A DNA stretch of 64,000 bases from Halanaerobium saccharolyticum subsp. saccharolyticum DSM 6643. GTDB taxonomy: Bacteria > Bacillota > Halanaerobiia > Halanaerobiales > Halanaerobiaceae. Below the pieces are notes generated by a model. That model saw only the letters and a list, made by a program, of their open reading frames with translations, did not search any database and was not told the DNA's origin. Positions 17,837 to 28,391 of this stretch are shown piece by piece; positions within the stretch are counted from its first letter, which is position 1; each line of letters begins with the position of its first letter. A program made the translations under genes and the position numbers. The DNA lies in the NCBI RefSeq assembly GCF_000350165.1, contig NZ_CAUI01000010.1, positions 1 to 64,000 on the forward strand, written 5' to 3'.

Positions 17837-19021
17837 ATGAGCAGTAAGTATATCAGTGAAAAATTTAAAAAAGAAAATGAATCATTTTTTGCTAAAGCAG
17901 CTGAATTAAAAGAGGCAGGAAAAGATATAATTGATTTAAGTTTAGGTGATCCAGATTTAATAACAGCAAAAAATATTATAAAAAAAGCAGCCTTAGATGC
18001 AGAAAATGGACATACTCGTTATGCTAATCCCCGTGGTGATTTAGAATTAAGAGAAGAAATTATTAATTATTATCAAAATAATTATCAGCAAGAAATTAAA
18101 AAAGAAGAGATAATGCTGACTGTTGGGGCCTGTCATGGAACATTTTTGGCCCTGGCAGCAGTTTTAAATCCTGGAGAAGAAGTTATAATTCCTTCTCCAT
18201 ATTTTGCTCCTTATAAAGAACAGGTTAAGCTAGCGGGAGGAACACCAGTTTTTGTAGAAAGCAAATTTGAAGATGATTTTCAAATTAATTTGGAAGCAAT
18301 AATTAAGGTAATAAATGAAAAAACAAAAGCTATTATTATAAATTCTCCTCATAATCCAACGGGAAGCATTCAGAGCAAAGAAACTTTAATTAAATTAATG
18401 AAAATTGCTAGAGAAAATGATTTATTAATTTTTTCTGATGAAGTTTATGAGAGTTTTGATTATGAAAACAAATTTTATTCTTTAGTCAAATTTAAGGAAG
18501 ATTTTAAGCGAATAATTTTATTGAATAGTTTTTCTAAAACATTCGCTATGACAGGTTGGAGGCTTGGATTTGTTATTGCAGATGAAAATATTTTAGATAT
18601 AATGCAAACCATTAATGAGGGAGTTTGTTATTCAGCGCCTACAATTTCTCAAAGAGCAGCAGTTGAAGCTTTAAAAAATGAAAAACAAATAAAAAAAGAA
18701 ATAGCAAGCGATTTTGCTGAAAGAATTAAATATGCAAAAAAACGCTTAAAAGCTAATAAGATAATGGAAATTGCTGGAGGAGAGGGAGCTTTTTATATTT
18801 TTCCTCGTATTAAAAATAGTGGAATTAAAGCTGAACAATTTGCGCTAAAATTATTGGAAGAAAAAGGAGTTTTAGTTCTTCCGGGAAATGATTTTGGAGA
18901 TCAACGAGAAGAATTTATAAGAATAGCCTGTACTTTAAAATTAGATGATTTAAAAAATGCTTTTGATAGAATTGATGACTTCACAGAATGTTTAAATGAT
19001 ATAAAAGCAGGAGATGAATAA
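17837..19021 (+). CDS. Pyridoxal-phosphate aminotransferase, class I/II
   Basis: A 394-residue fold-type I aminotransferase of normal length. The PLP-lysine motif is NSFSKTFAMTGWRLGF (near residue 238). Other family motifs are SLGDPDL, TRYANPRGDLELREEI, INSPHNPTGS and FSDEVYESF. It resembles aspartate/alanine-type enzymes in the AspC/YugH/PatA range. Placement in a T-box unit with amino-acid uptake genes and near ald suggests interconversion of alanine and pyruvate or catabolism of the imported amino acid. It starts 53 bases after the binding-protein gene with GGGAGG upstream. Confidence 0.9.
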   Translation: MSSKYISEKFKKENESFFAKAAELKEAGKDIIDLSLGDPDLITAKNIIKKAALDAENGHTRYANPRGDLELREEIINYYQNNYQQEIKKEEIMLTVGACHGTFLALAAVLNPGEEVIIPSPYFAPYKEQVKLAGGTPVFVESKFEDDFQINLEAIIKVINEKTKAIIINSPHNPTGSIQSKETLIKLMKIARENDLLIFSDEVYESFDYENKFYSLVKFKEDFKRIILLNSFSKTFAMTGWRLGFVIADENILDIMQTINEGVCYSAPTISQRAAVEALKNEKQIKKEIASDFAERIKYAKKRLKANKIMEIAGGEGAFYIFPRIKNSGIKAEQFALKLLEEKGVLVLPGNDFGDQREEFIRIACTLKLDDLKNAFDRIDDFTECLNDIKAGDE

Positions 19022-19022
19022 T

Positions 19023-20309
19023 TTGCAGCAAAAAAATTCATTGAAATATGGTAATAATAAATTTAAATTAGAACTAAAAAAAAATAAAATTAAAGATATT
19101 ATAACTACAAATGCTATTGAAAAAGTTGAATTAGAAACTATAATTAAAAATGCCTTAGCAAATCCAATTGCCAGCAGCAAACTCAAAGAAATAGTCAATC
19201 CGGGAGAAACAGTAACAGTTGTGATATCTGACATTACTAGAAGCTGGCAGCAGATTGATAAAATGCTATCTTTTATAATTGCTGAACTTAAAACAGGAGG
19301 AATAAAATTAAATGACATTAATGTTTTAGCAGCAACTGGATCACATCGTTTTCACAATAAAGCTGAAATTAAAACATTGTTAGGAAAGTATTACGGTAAA
19401 ATAAATTTTGTAGATCATAATGGAAAAGCAGAAGAAAGTTTAAGCTATTTAGGTGATACAACTTATGGGACTCCAGTTTGGATTAATAAGCTAGCCTTAG
19501 AAACCGATAGATTGGTTTTAACTGGCGGCATAGTTTTTCATGATTTGGCTGGTTTTGCAGGAGGAAGAAAATCTATTTTGCCAGGTATTGCAGCTTACGA
19601 ATCAATAATGCAAAATCATTCATTATCTCTTTCAGAAAAAGAAGGAGAGGGAATAAAAAATACAGTTACTAATAATCATCTTCAGGATAACCCGGTTAAT
19701 TTAGATATGCTAGAAGCGGCAAAAATGCTTGATGTTGATTTTATTTTTAATGTTATTCCTGATGCAGATGGCGGTATTGCAGCTGCAGTGGCTGGAGATA
19801 TATTTGAAGCTCATCAAAAAGGATGTGCAATTTGTAAAGAATATTTTGGCATAGAGCTTGAAGAAAAAGCAGATCTTGTTTTTGCTTCTTGTGGTGGTTA
19901 TCCAAAAGATATCAATCTTTATCAAGCTTCAAAATCTTTAGTTAATGCTGCTCAAGCAGTTAAAAAAGAAGGGTATTTAATTTTACTTGCAGAATGTAGA
20001 GAAGGAATAGGTCATTCTGAAGTAGAAGAAATTATTCAAAATCATACTAATAATTTTGAACGAGAACGAGCTCTGCGCAGTAATTTTACTATTTCGCGTT
20101 ATACAGGCTATTTAATTACAAAAAGAATTGAAGATATTAACTTAATTTTAGTTACTGAGTTAGATAAAGAGATTTTAGATAATACAGATATTAGAGTTGT
20201 TAAAACTTTAGCTGAAGCTTTTAAAATTGTTGAGGCTGAATTTGATCAGCTGCCTCAAAGCTACATTATGCCGGCGGCAGCAAATACTTTGCCAATATTT
20301 AAAGATTAG
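19023..20309 (+). CDS. LarA-like nickel-pincer-dependent racemase family protein (DUF2088)
   Basis: About 428 residues, matching the lactate racemase LarA family. DITRSW (about residue 76), the histidine motif GSHRFHNKAE, and HDLAGFAGGRKSILPGIA (about residue 177), whose Lys corresponds to the pincer-cofactor lysine. I favour TTG 19023, nine bases after AGGAG; ATG 19014 is only one base away. It overlaps no gene but follows the aminotransferase stop directly. LarA needs a nickel-pincer cofactor made by LarBCE, which are not in the window. Family members racemise or epimerise various 2-hydroxyacids. Presence in an alanine-responsive transport operon suggests a substrate beyond simple lactate, but this is unproven. 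Confidence 0.85.
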   Translation: MQQKNSLKYGNNKFKLELKKNKIKDIITTNAIEKVELETIIKNALANPIASSKLKEIVNPGETVTVVISDITRSWQQIDKMLSFIIAELKTGGIKLNDINVLAATGSHRFHNKAEIKTLLGKYYGKINFVDHNGKAEESLSYLGDTTYGTPVWINKLALETDRLVLTGGIVFHDLAGFAGGRKSILPGIAAYESIMQNHSLSLSEKEGEGIKNTVTNNHLQDNPVNLDMLEAAKMLDVDFIFNVIPDADGGIAAAVAGDIFEAHQKGCAICKEYFGIELEEKADLVFASCGGYPKDINLYQASKSLVNAAQAVKKEGYLILLAECREGIGHSEVEEIIQNHTNNFERERALRSNFTISRYTGYLITKRIEDINLILVTELDKEILDNTDIRVVKTLAEAFKIVEAEFDQLPQSYIMPAAANTLPIFKD

Positions 20310-20323
20310 ATTAGGAGGATAAT

Positions 20324-21001
20324 ATGGATTTTTCTTTTTTATTAGATTATAAAAACTTTTTTATTAATGGAACTCAAATAACAGTTTTACTAGCATTTTT
20401 TGCAGTTTTATTTGGAATTGGAATTGGAATCGTATTAGCTATGTTTAAAATTTCAAATAATAAATTTTTAAAAGGAATAGCTTCAGTCTATATAGAGTTT
20501 ATTAGAGGTACGCCTTTATTAGTGCAGTTATTTATAATTTATTATGGACTTCCTTATTTAGGTGTTGAATTCCCTGACTTTCCACTTTTAGGACAAAATG
20601 TAGGTGACTTTATGGCCGGTGTGATAGCCATGTCTATTAATAGTGGTGCTTATGTAGCTGAAATTTTTAGAGCAGGAATTCAAGCTGTAGATAAGGGGCA
20701 AATGGAGGCAGCGCGTTCTTTAGGGATGCCCTATTTAATGTCAATGAAAAAAATTATTTTACCACAGGCATTTAAAAATATTTTGCCTGCCCTTGGGAAT
20801 GAGTTTATAGTTGTTATTAAAGAATCTGCGATTGTTTCAATTATAGGTATCCACGACTTAATGTATAATGCTGATACTGTTAGAGGTAATACTTATAAAC
20901 CATTTGAACCTTTAATTGTAGCAGCCGTAATTTATTTTATAATTACTTTTACACTTTCAAAATTCATTGGATTACTTGAAAAAAGGATGGATACAGCATG
21001 A
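20324..21001 (+). CDS. Amino-acid ABC transporter permease
   Basis: A 225-residue permease of the polar-amino-acid (HisM/GlnP) family with about five membrane helices. [21 protein letters not shown] (from residue 65) is the family signature, and [30 protein letters not shown] (near 127) contains the EAA loop that contacts the ATPase. The start is ATG with TTAGGAGG upstream, 14 bases after the LarA-like gene. It overlaps the ATPase gene by four bases. It works with the binding protein at 16977. Confidence 0.93.
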   Translation: MDFSFLLDYKNFFINGTQITVLLAFFAVLFGIGIGIVLAMFKISNNKFLKGIASVYIEFIRGTPLLVQLFIIYYGLPYLGVEFPDFPLLGQNVGDFMAGVIAMSINSGAYVAEIFRAGIQAVDKGQMEAARSLGMPYLMSMKKIILPQAFKNILPALGNEFIVVIKESAIVSIIGIHDLMYNADTVRGNTYKPFEPLIVAAVIYFIITFTLSKFIGLLEKRMDTA

Positions 21002-21738
21002 GTATGATAAAAGTTAAAAAATTAAACAAATACTTTGGCGATTTACATGTCTTAAAAAATATTGATTTAAATGTTGAAGCAGGAGAAGTAGTTTCAGTGA
21101 TTGGTCCTAGTGGGTCAGGTAAAAGTACTTTGCTCCGCTGTTTAAATAGACTAGAAGAACCAAGTTCAGGTGATATTATATTTGAAGGAATCTCTGTTAT
21201 GGATGATGAGCATCATGATATTAATGAACTCAGACAGAAAATGGGAATGGTTTTTCAGCAGTTTAACCTCTTTAATCATATGAATGTAATGGAGAATATA
21301 ACCTTAGCCCCTATCAAACTTAAAAATATGGATAAAGATCAAGCAAAAAAAGTAGCAGAAGATTTGCTAAAAAAGGTAGGCCTTTTAGATAAAGCAGAAG
21401 CTTATCCAGCTCAATTATCGGGTGGCCAAAAACAAAGAATAGCTATAGCTAGAGCTCTAGCTATGTCCCCGGATGTAATGCTTTTTGATGAGCCAACCTC
21501 TGCCTTAGATCCAGAGATGGTTGGAGATGTATTAAAAGTTATGAAAGATTTAGCAGCTGAAGGAATGACAATGGTCATTGTGACTCATGAAATGTCTTTT
21601 GCCAGAGATGTTGCTGATCGAGTAATAATTATGGATGAAGGTAATATAATAGAAGAAGGTAATCCTAAACAAATATTTAATGCACCAAAGCACCCAAGAG
21701 CAAAAGACTTTTTAAGCAGAGTACTTAATCTATTTTAG
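20998..21738 (+). CDS. Amino-acid ABC transporter ATP-binding protein
   Basis: A 246-residue ATPase. Walker [21 protein letters not shown] (residues 34-53), Q loop MVFQQFNLF, signature [15 protein letters not shown], Walker [15 protein letters not shown] and switch IVTHEMSF are all intact. It closely resembles GlnQ/HisP-type proteins. The start ATG overlaps the permease stop. It is the last gene of the T-box transcript; a terminator lies over its last codons. Confidence 0.95.
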   Translation: MSMIKVKKLNKYFGDLHVLKNIDLNVEAGEVVSVIGPSGSGKSTLLRCLNRLEEPSSGDIIFEGISVMDDEHHDINELRQKMGMVFQQFNLFNHMNVMENITLAPIKLKNMDKDQAKKVAEDLLKKVGLLDKAEAYPAQLSGGQKQRIAIARALAMSPDVMLFDEPTSALDPEMVGDVLKVMKDLAAEGMTMVIVTHEMSFARDVADRVIIMDEGNIIEEGNPKQIFNAPKHPRAKDFLSRVLNLF

Positions 21739-21756
21739 ATTTAAGTACTTTTTTTT
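21720..21756 (+). terminator. Terminator overlapping the 3' end of the ATPase gene
   Basis: AGTACTTAA (21720-21728) pairs with TTAAGTACT (21741-21749), followed by T to 21756. The stem begins inside the ATPase coding sequence. Confidence 0.78.
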
Positions 21757-21865
21757 ATAAATTGAAACTTTAAAGTAAAATCTTAAATGAAAATTCTTTT
21801 AATAGCCTATTATATCTGATATTATGAGTATATAATATAAAAAAATTATTAGGGAGCTGATTTTA

Positions 21866-22996
21866 ATGATAATAGCTGTGCCAAAGGAAATAAAAAATAA
21901 TGAAAATAGAGTCGCATTAACTGCTGCTGGAGCAGAAGTTTTAAAAAAAGCTGGACATACAGTTCTGATTGAAGAGAATGCTGGTCAGGGAAGTGGAATT
22001 TCTGATGAGGATTATCAAAAATTCGGTGCAGAAATAGTGGCTGATAAAAAAGAATTATTTGACAGGGCAGAAATGATCATTAAAGTTAAAGAGCCTTTAA
22101 AAGAAGAATATGAATTTTTTAGAGAAGATCAGATTCTTTTTACTTATCTTCATTTAGCTGCAGATCAAGAGTTGGTTGAATTTTTAAAAGAAAAAAAGAT
22201 AACGGCATTTGCTTATGAAACTGTTCAAAATGAAGATGGTGAATTACCTCTTTTAACCCCTATGAGTGAAGTTGCTGGTAGGCTTTCAGTTCAGGCTGCT
22301 GCTGCTTATCTTGAGAAACCAAAAGGTGGTAGTGGAGTTCTACTTGGCGGAGTACCGGGCGTAAAGCCGGCAAAAGTTGTGGTTGTTGGTGGAGGGATTG
22401 TTGGTCGTAATGCAGCTAAAGTAGCTTTTGGAATGGGTGCAGAAGTAACGATTATGGATATTAAGCAGTCTACAATGCGTTATATAGATGATATTTTTCA
22501 CAGCAGTATAAGAACGATAATGTCAAATCCAAATCATGTAGCAGAAGAAGTTAAAGATGCTGATTTAGTTGTAGGCGCAGTTTTGATTCCTGGAGCTAAA
22601 GCTCCCAACCTTGTTACAGAAGAAATGATAAAAACAATGAAAGAGGGTTCTGTAATAGTTGATGTTGCAATTGATCAGGGTGGTTGTATAGAAGGAACTT
22701 ATCCGACAACTCATGACAATCCAGTATTTACCAAATATGGAGTGATTCATTATTCTGTTGCTAATATGCCGGGAGCAGTAGCTAGAACTTCAACTTTTGC
22801 TTTAACTAATGCAACACTTTCTTATATTAAAAAATTAGCTTCTCAGGGTTATAAGAAGGCAATGTTAAATGATTATTCTCTTGCTTTAGGTTTAAATATT
22901 TATCAAGGCGAAATAATTTGTCAGGCAGTTGCCGAAACTTTTGCAGAAAACTATCTAAATATTGATGAGTTACTTGCTGAATGGAAAAACGATTAA
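21866..22996 (+). CDS. ald: Alanine dehydrogenase
   Basis: A 376-residue alanine dehydrogenase of normal length. It catalyses L-alanine plus NAD+ to pyruvate, ammonium and NADH. The N-terminal signature [19 protein letters not shown] is followed by [11 protein letters not shown]. The NAD-binding Rossmann motif [22 protein letters not shown] is near residue 170. [11 protein letters not shown] and DVAIDQGGC are also family hallmarks. The start is ATG with TTAGGGAGC upstream. TATAAT at 21831-21836 could be a -10 box but has no clear -35. The alanine racemase gene follows 13 bases later, so the pair interconverts D-alanine, L-alanine and pyruvate. Confidence 0.96.
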   Translation: MIIAVPKEIKNNENRVALTAAGAEVLKKAGHTVLIEENAGQGSGISDEDYQKFGAEIVADKKELFDRAEMIIKVKEPLKEEYEFFREDQILFTYLHLAADQELVEFLKEKKITAFAYETVQNEDGELPLLTPMSEVAGRLSVQAAAAYLEKPKGGSGVLLGGVPGVKPAKVVVVGGGIVGRNAAKVAFGMGAEVTIMDIKQSTMRYIDDIFHSSIRTIMSNPNHVAEEVKDADLVVGAVLIPGAKAPNLVTEEMIKTMKEGSVIVDVAIDQGGCIEGTYPTTHDNPVFTKYGVIHYSVANMPGAVARTSTFALTNATLSYIKKLASQGYKKAMLNDYSLALGLNIYQGEIICQAVAETFAENYLNIDELLAEWKND

Positions 22997-23009
22997 AGAC
23001 GGAGGTAAA

Positions 23010-24143
23010 ATGATGGAATTAAGTTCAAGCAGACCTGCCTGGATTGAAATAGATTTAGATGCACTTGAAAATAACTATAATATAATTCGAAAAAAAATAC
23101 CAGATTCTAGTAAAATTGCTGCTGTAGTTAAAGCAGATGCTTATGGCCATGGAGCAGTTAAAATAGCAGAGGAATTAGAAAAATTAGGAGCAGATTATTT
23201 TTGTGTTGGCAGTCCTGATGAAGGGATGGAACTTAGAAAAGCTGGTATTAAGAAAGACATTATAGTCCTTGCTGAAGTTTTAGAAACACAATATCAAGAT
23301 ATTTTAGAGGGAAATTTAATTCAAACTGTTGCCAGCTTTGAAACTTTAACGGGTTTAAATAAGATTGCTGCTGAATTCAATAAAACTATCAGAATTCATT
23401 TAAAAATTGATTCGGGAATGGGAAGAATTGGTTTCTTAAATTCTGATATAAAAAGATTGATAAATAAACTAAAAAATTTAAAACAGCTAAAAGTAGAGGG
23501 GATATTCTCTCATTTTGCTAGGGCAGATGAAGCTAATAAAAGTTATTCTTATAAACAGCTAAGTAAATTCAATAAAGTTTTAGCTGAATTTGAAAAGTCT
23601 AATTTTGAAATAGAATTAAAACATATTGCTAATAGTGCTGCTGTTATTGATTTAGAAACTAGTTACCTAGATTTAGTTAGGCCAGGGATTATGCTTTATG
23701 GACTAAAACCTTCAAAAGAATTAAATAATGAAGTTGATTTAAAATCTATTTTAAGTTTTAAAACAAAAGTTGTGCAAATTAGGAATTTAGAGCAAGATAC
23801 TGCTATTAGTTATGGTTCAATTTATAAGACTGATTCTAAGGAGAAAGTTGCAGTTTTACCTGTTGGATATAAGGATGGATATCCAAGACTTTTATCTAAT
23901 AAAGGAGAAGTTTTAATTAATGGTAAAAGAGCACCTATTAGAGGACGAATTTGTATGGGACAGATAATTGTAAGTATTGAAGATATTGAGAATGTAGAAA
24001 TTGGTGATGAAGTTGTATTGATTGGCAGACAGAGTGACGATCAAATACTTGCTTCAGAAATAGCTGAGCTAGCTTCAACAATTAATTATGAAATAGTATG
24101 TAATCTTGATCGTAATTTAGAAAGGGTTTACTTGAAAAATTAA
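23010..24143 (+). CDS. alr: Alanine racemase
   Basis: About 377 residues. PLP-lysine motif AAVVKADAYGHGAVKIAEEL (near residue 32), catalytic tyrosine region AISYGSIYKT, and VGYKDGYPRLLSNKGEVLINGKRAPIRGRICMGQ, which is very typical of Alr. I place the start at ATG 23010 behind GGAGGT; an upstream in-frame ATG (22962) lies inside ald. It supplies D-alanine for peptidoglycan and lets D-alanine enter the dehydrogenase. It is co-transcribed with ald. Confidence 0.95.
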   Translation: MMELSSSRPAWIEIDLDALENNYNIIRKKIPDSSKIAAVVKADAYGHGAVKIAEELEKLGADYFCVGSPDEGMELRKAGIKKDIIVLAEVLETQYQDILEGNLIQTVASFETLTGLNKIAAEFNKTIRIHLKIDSGMGRIGFLNSDIKRLINKLKNLKQLKVEGIFSHFARADEANKSYSYKQLSKFNKVLAEFEKSNFEIELKHIANSAAVIDLETSYLDLVRPGIMLYGLKPSKELNNEVDLKSILSFKTKVVQIRNLEQDTAISYGSIYKTDSKEKVAVLPVGYKDGYPRLLSNKGEVLINGKRAPIRGRICMGQIIVSIEDIENVEIGDEVVLIGRQSDDQILASEIAELASTINYEIVCNLDRNLERVYLKN

Positions 24144-24181
24144 TAATCTTTTTGATAATAAATTATTTTTAATAATGAAGT

Positions 24182-24211
24182 AAAGGTGTGGATTTTTGAG
24201 TCCACACCTTT
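24182..24211 (+). terminator. Strong hairpin between alr and the minus-strand gene remnant
   Basis: AAAGGTGTGGA (24182-24192) pairs perfectly with TCCACACCTTT (24201-24211). On the plus strand TTTGAAC follows; on the minus strand TTTACTTCATT. Neither is a long T run. It lies directly after both alr and the minus-strand remnant, so it may have served both. Confidence 0.6.
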
Positions 24212-24218
24212 GAACTTA

Positions 24219-24347
24219 TTAATTTATTGAAAAGACTAAATGAGCAGTCACACTTATTTCTTTATCTCTACTGCTTGTATTATAAATGTCCATACTGGAA
24301 GCATCAGTAGAATAAGGTTCTGTTATTTGGAAAATGCCTGATCTCAT
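24219..24347 (-). pseudogene. Remnant of a SIMPL/DUF541-like gene (C-terminal fragment)
   Basis: On the minus strand a 42-codon frame runs from ATG 24347 to TAA 24219. It ends with DKEISVTAHLVFSIN, which resembles the conserved C-terminal strand of SIMPL (DUF541) proteins, whose ends read like GEIEVSASVTVVFEL. A stop codon lies just upstream in frame and there is no ribosome-binding site, so this looks like the tail of a decayed gene, not a working one. A strong hairpin follows directly, where the old gene's terminator would be. The resemblance was read by eye and is short. Bases 24348-24390 hold nothing I recognise. Confidence 0.5.
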
Positions 24348-24395
24348 TTAATTTACTTATTTTTAAAAATAGAAAAAGTGAATCACAAAAACTAC

Positions 24396-24424
24396 TTGAT
24401 TTTAGTAAACTGGTGTAATATAAT
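24396..24424 (+). promoter_or_regulatory. Promoter of the serS transcript
   Basis: TTGATT (24396-24401), a 17-base spacer and TATAAT (24419-24424), just upstream of the T-box leader. Confidence 0.7.
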
Positions 24425-24430
24425 TAACAC

Positions 24431-24688
24431 AACAATTTTATAGCCATTTATTTAAAGGTGTTGAAGGACATTAGTAAATTTTTAAAACTGATTTAGAGAG
24501 CTGATGGTTGCTGAAAATCAGCCAGTTTAAAAGTTGAATCCAGTCTGGAGCTGTGATGCAGAAAAATAATTATTTATTGACTATGCTGATCCGGGTGAGT
24601 CCGTTAAAACTATATAAGAGGCAGCAATAGCTGTTATTAGGGTGGCACCACGAGATATCTCGTCCCTTTCTGGGGAGGAGTTTTTTTG
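24431..24688 (+). promoter_or_regulatory. T-box riboswitch, serine specifier (TCC), upstream of serS
   Basis: The T-box core AGGGTGGCACCACGAG is at 24639-24654. A terminator follows (CTCGTCCC with GGGGAGGAG, then seven T, 24659-24687). In stem I the sequence GAA-TCC-AGTCTGGAG gives specifier TCC (24539-24541), a serine codon, in agreement with the downstream seryl-tRNA synthetase gene. AGAGAGCTGATGG and ATCAGCCAG form part of stem I. Uncharged tRNA-Ser should stabilise the antiterminator and raise serS expression. Confidence 0.95.
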
Positions 24689-24725
24689 TTTTTAAGCTAA
24701 TTTATCTCTAAATTTAAATTCATAA

Positions 24726-26045
<1,320 letters not shown>

Positions 26046-26079
26046 GTAAAATAAAAATAAAATCAAAAAATTATCTAAG

Positions 26080-26121
26080 CGGCTAAGCACCTAAATTCTA
26101 AAGGGCTTAAGCCGTTTTTTT
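26080..26121 (+). terminator. Terminator after serS, shared with the converging gene
   Basis: CGGCTAAGC (26080-26088) pairs with GCTTAAGCCG (26105-26114) with one bulge, followed by seven T. It lies between serS and the convergent antiporter gene. Confidence 0.75.
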
Positions 26122-26172
26122 AAATGAATTTTTTATATGAAAATATTAAATTAATATAATTTAAATTATATA

Positions 26173-27453
26173 TCAACTCGCTTCAGTTTCAATTTCTCCT
26201 GCTTTAGAAATTGAATATTTTGTTGCAAGAGGTCCAATTACTTCTGTAAATGCTGTAGTAAAGAGTAGAACATTAAAAATAAGGGTTGAAGTGTCAGTAG
26301 CAAACTGGTTTTGTATAGTATAAGCCATAGCAATTGCAACTCCACTCTGTGGCAGAAGATTAAAGCCTACATATTTTTGGATCTTTTTCGGAGCTTTGAC
26401 TAAATAAGCAGCATAAGAGGCTCCACCTATTTTGCCAATCATTCTTGCAATTATATAGGTAAAGGTTATCAAAGAAAAGTCTGGTTTTAATCCTGTAAAC
26501 TTAATCTCTGTACCTGCAAGAATAAAAAACATTGCATATAAAGGTACAGTTATTATTTCCAAATAATCAGATATTTCTAGATTTTTATCAGTGAAATTTA
26601 TACAGGCGAAGCCTACAGCCATATTAGTAATTAATGGTGAATGACCAGTATAAATTGAAAGTGCGGAAGCGCCCATAATTGTCGTAATTAAAATTAGAAT
26701 TTTTTTTGTTCTATCTTTAAATATAGTGAGAAAGTATTGAGCCATATAACCAACAATCAACCCAATAATTAAAGAACCTATTATTTCAATTAATGGTATT
26801 CCAATTGTTTTAATAATTGTTAATTCGGTTTGCCCCTTATGAATTAATAGTGAAATCGGTTCAATTATACTGAAGATAATTAAAGCAAGTGCATCATCTA
26901 TACCTACAACTGCCATTATAACAGAAGTTAAAGGTCCTTTAGCATTATACTCTCTTAGAACCATTACTGTTGCAGCTGGTGCTGTAGCAGAAGCAATGGC
27001 ACCTAAAAGCAATGATATATATAGTGGCTGTCCTAGAGTAAAAAGAGATAAAGTTACTAAGCTAAAAGCAGCTAGTGTCTGAAGTATAACTATTACCAGA
27101 ATATCTTTTCCTAATCTTCTGAATAATTTAATTGTAAGCTCACTTCCGATTCTAAAGGCTATAAATCCTAGAGCAATATGAGTTAGATACCCAAAACTAT
27201 CAATCACAAAAAAATACCATTCTTTCTGTAACTTATTTAAAAAAGGAAGAGGGGTAATAAGGTCTTCACTTAACAAGATACCTAAAAACACATAGCCTAC
27301 TACAATGGGTATTCTTAATTTTTTTGTAATTAGAACAATAATAAGCGCTAACAAAATTAACAGGGCAGTGATATATAATATTTTATTTCCCGCCTGAACA
27401 TTAAAAAACCATTTGTGAGCATCTATCAAATTTGATAGATTATTAATCCCCAT
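26173..27453 (-). CDS. Cation:proton antiporter, CPA2 (Kef/NapA) family
   Basis: A 426-residue membrane protein with about 12 predicted helices, N-terminal region ALLILLALIIVLITKKLRIP. ASATAPAATVMVLREY (near residue 160) and VVGIDDALALIIFS (near 188) are the conserved unwound-helix and acidic motifs of CPA2 exchangers. It has no C-terminal TrkA-N domain, so it is a NapA/GerN-like Na+/H+ or K+/H+ exchanger, not a full KefC. Such exchange fits a salt-adapted cell. It is a single-gene unit on the minus strand. Bases 27454-27670, between its start and eda, are divergent upstream DNA in which I could not assign firm promoters. Confidence 0.88.
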   Translation of the reverse strand: MGINNLSNLIDAHKWFFNVQAGNKILYITALLILLALIIVLITKKLRIPIVVGYVFLGILLSEDLITPLPFLNKLQKEWYFFVIDSFGYLTHIALGFIAFRIGSELTIKLFRRLGKDILVIVILQTLAAFSLVTLSLFTLGQPLYISLLLGAIASATAPAATVMVLREYNAKGPLTSVIMAVVGIDDALALIIFSIIEPISLLIHKGQTELTIIKTIGIPLIEIIGSLIIGLIVGYMAQYFLTIFKDRTKKILILITTIMGASALSIYTGHSPLITNMAVGFACINFTDKNLEISDYLEIITVPLYAMFFILAGTEIKFTGLKPDFSLITFTYIIARMIGKIGGASYAAYLVKAPKKIQKYVGFNLLPQSGVAIAMAYTIQNQFATDTSTLIFNVLLFTTAFTEVIGPLATKYSISKAGEIETEAS

Positions 27454-27670
27454 TTTATCACCCCATTTTATTAAATTAAAACTTTATAATCTCAATTATT
27501 ATAATGATAGTCTAATATTAATTTCTATATCAATACAATTTATCCTCTTATGAAATTTATAATTTTTTTAAAAAAAAGAAGGAAATTTGTTTTGAGTCTA
27601 GAATAATATTAATAAGATATAAATAAAACAGTGTTTTACTATTAGAAACAAAATAGAGGAGGCTTATTTA

Positions 27671-28321
27671 ATGAGTAAAGTTGAAGATTTAAAAAGAGTT
27701 GAGGAAACCGGAATTGTTGCTGTTGTTAGAGCTGAAAATGCAGAAAAGGCATTAAAAATTACTGAAGCTGTAAAAAAAGGTGGTATTGATGCGATTGAAA
27801 TCACAATGACAGTCCCAGGTGCTGTTGATGTAATTAAACAGTTAACTGATGAATACAGCAAAGATGAAATTTTAATTGGTGCAGGATCTGTTTTAGATGC
27901 AGAGACTGCTCGTGCCTGTATTTTAGCTGGAGCAGAGTATATTGTTTCCCCTTCTTTAGATCAAGAAACAATTGAGATGTGTAACCGTTATCAGAAGGCC
28001 GTTATGCCTGGTGCAATGAGTGTAACAGAGGTTGTTAAGGCCATGAAATATGGTGCAGATATAGTTAAGATTTTCCCAGCAACTTTATTTGGACCTAAGA
28101 TTATCAAAGCGATTAAAGGCCCTCTACCACATGCACCTTTGATGCCTACTGGTGGAGTTAGTTTAGATAATGTTAAAGACTGGATTAAAGCTGGTAGTTT
28201 AGCTGTTGGTGTAGGTAGTTCTTTAAGTAAAGGTGCAAAAACTGGTGATTATGAAAAAGTAACAGAAACTGCTAAAGAATTTATTAGATTGATTAAAGAA
28301 GCCAGAGCAGAAATGGCTTAA
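27671..28321 (+). CDS. eda: 2-dehydro-3-deoxy-phosphogluconate aldolase (KDPG aldolase)
   Basis: A 216-residue class I aldolase. It splits KDPG into pyruvate and glyceraldehyde 3-phosphate. The catalytic Glu is in AIEITMTVPGAVDVI (about residue 43), GAGSVLDAETA follows, and the Schiff-base lysine is in DIVKIFPATLFGP (near residue 133). GGVSLDNVKDWIKAG binds phosphate. It is followed by two KDG-kinase-like genes, so the three carry out the lower half of hexuronate or gluconate breakdown. The start is ATG with AGAGGAGG upstream. Confidence 0.94.
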   Translation: MSKVEDLKRVEETGIVAVVRAENAEKALKITEAVKKGGIDAIEITMTVPGAVDVIKQLTDEYSKDEILIGAGSVLDAETARACILAGAEYIVSPSLDQETIEMCNRYQKAVMPGAMSVTEVVKAMKYGADIVKIFPATLFGPKIIKAIKGPLPHAPLMPTGGVSLDNVKDWIKAGSLAVGVGSSLSKGAKTGDYEKVTETAKEFIRLIKEARAEMA

Positions 28322-28391
28322 ATCTCATTTCAAAAACAAACTTAAAGAATAACTAAAATTCATTCAAAAATTATCAGGAGGTTTTTATATT

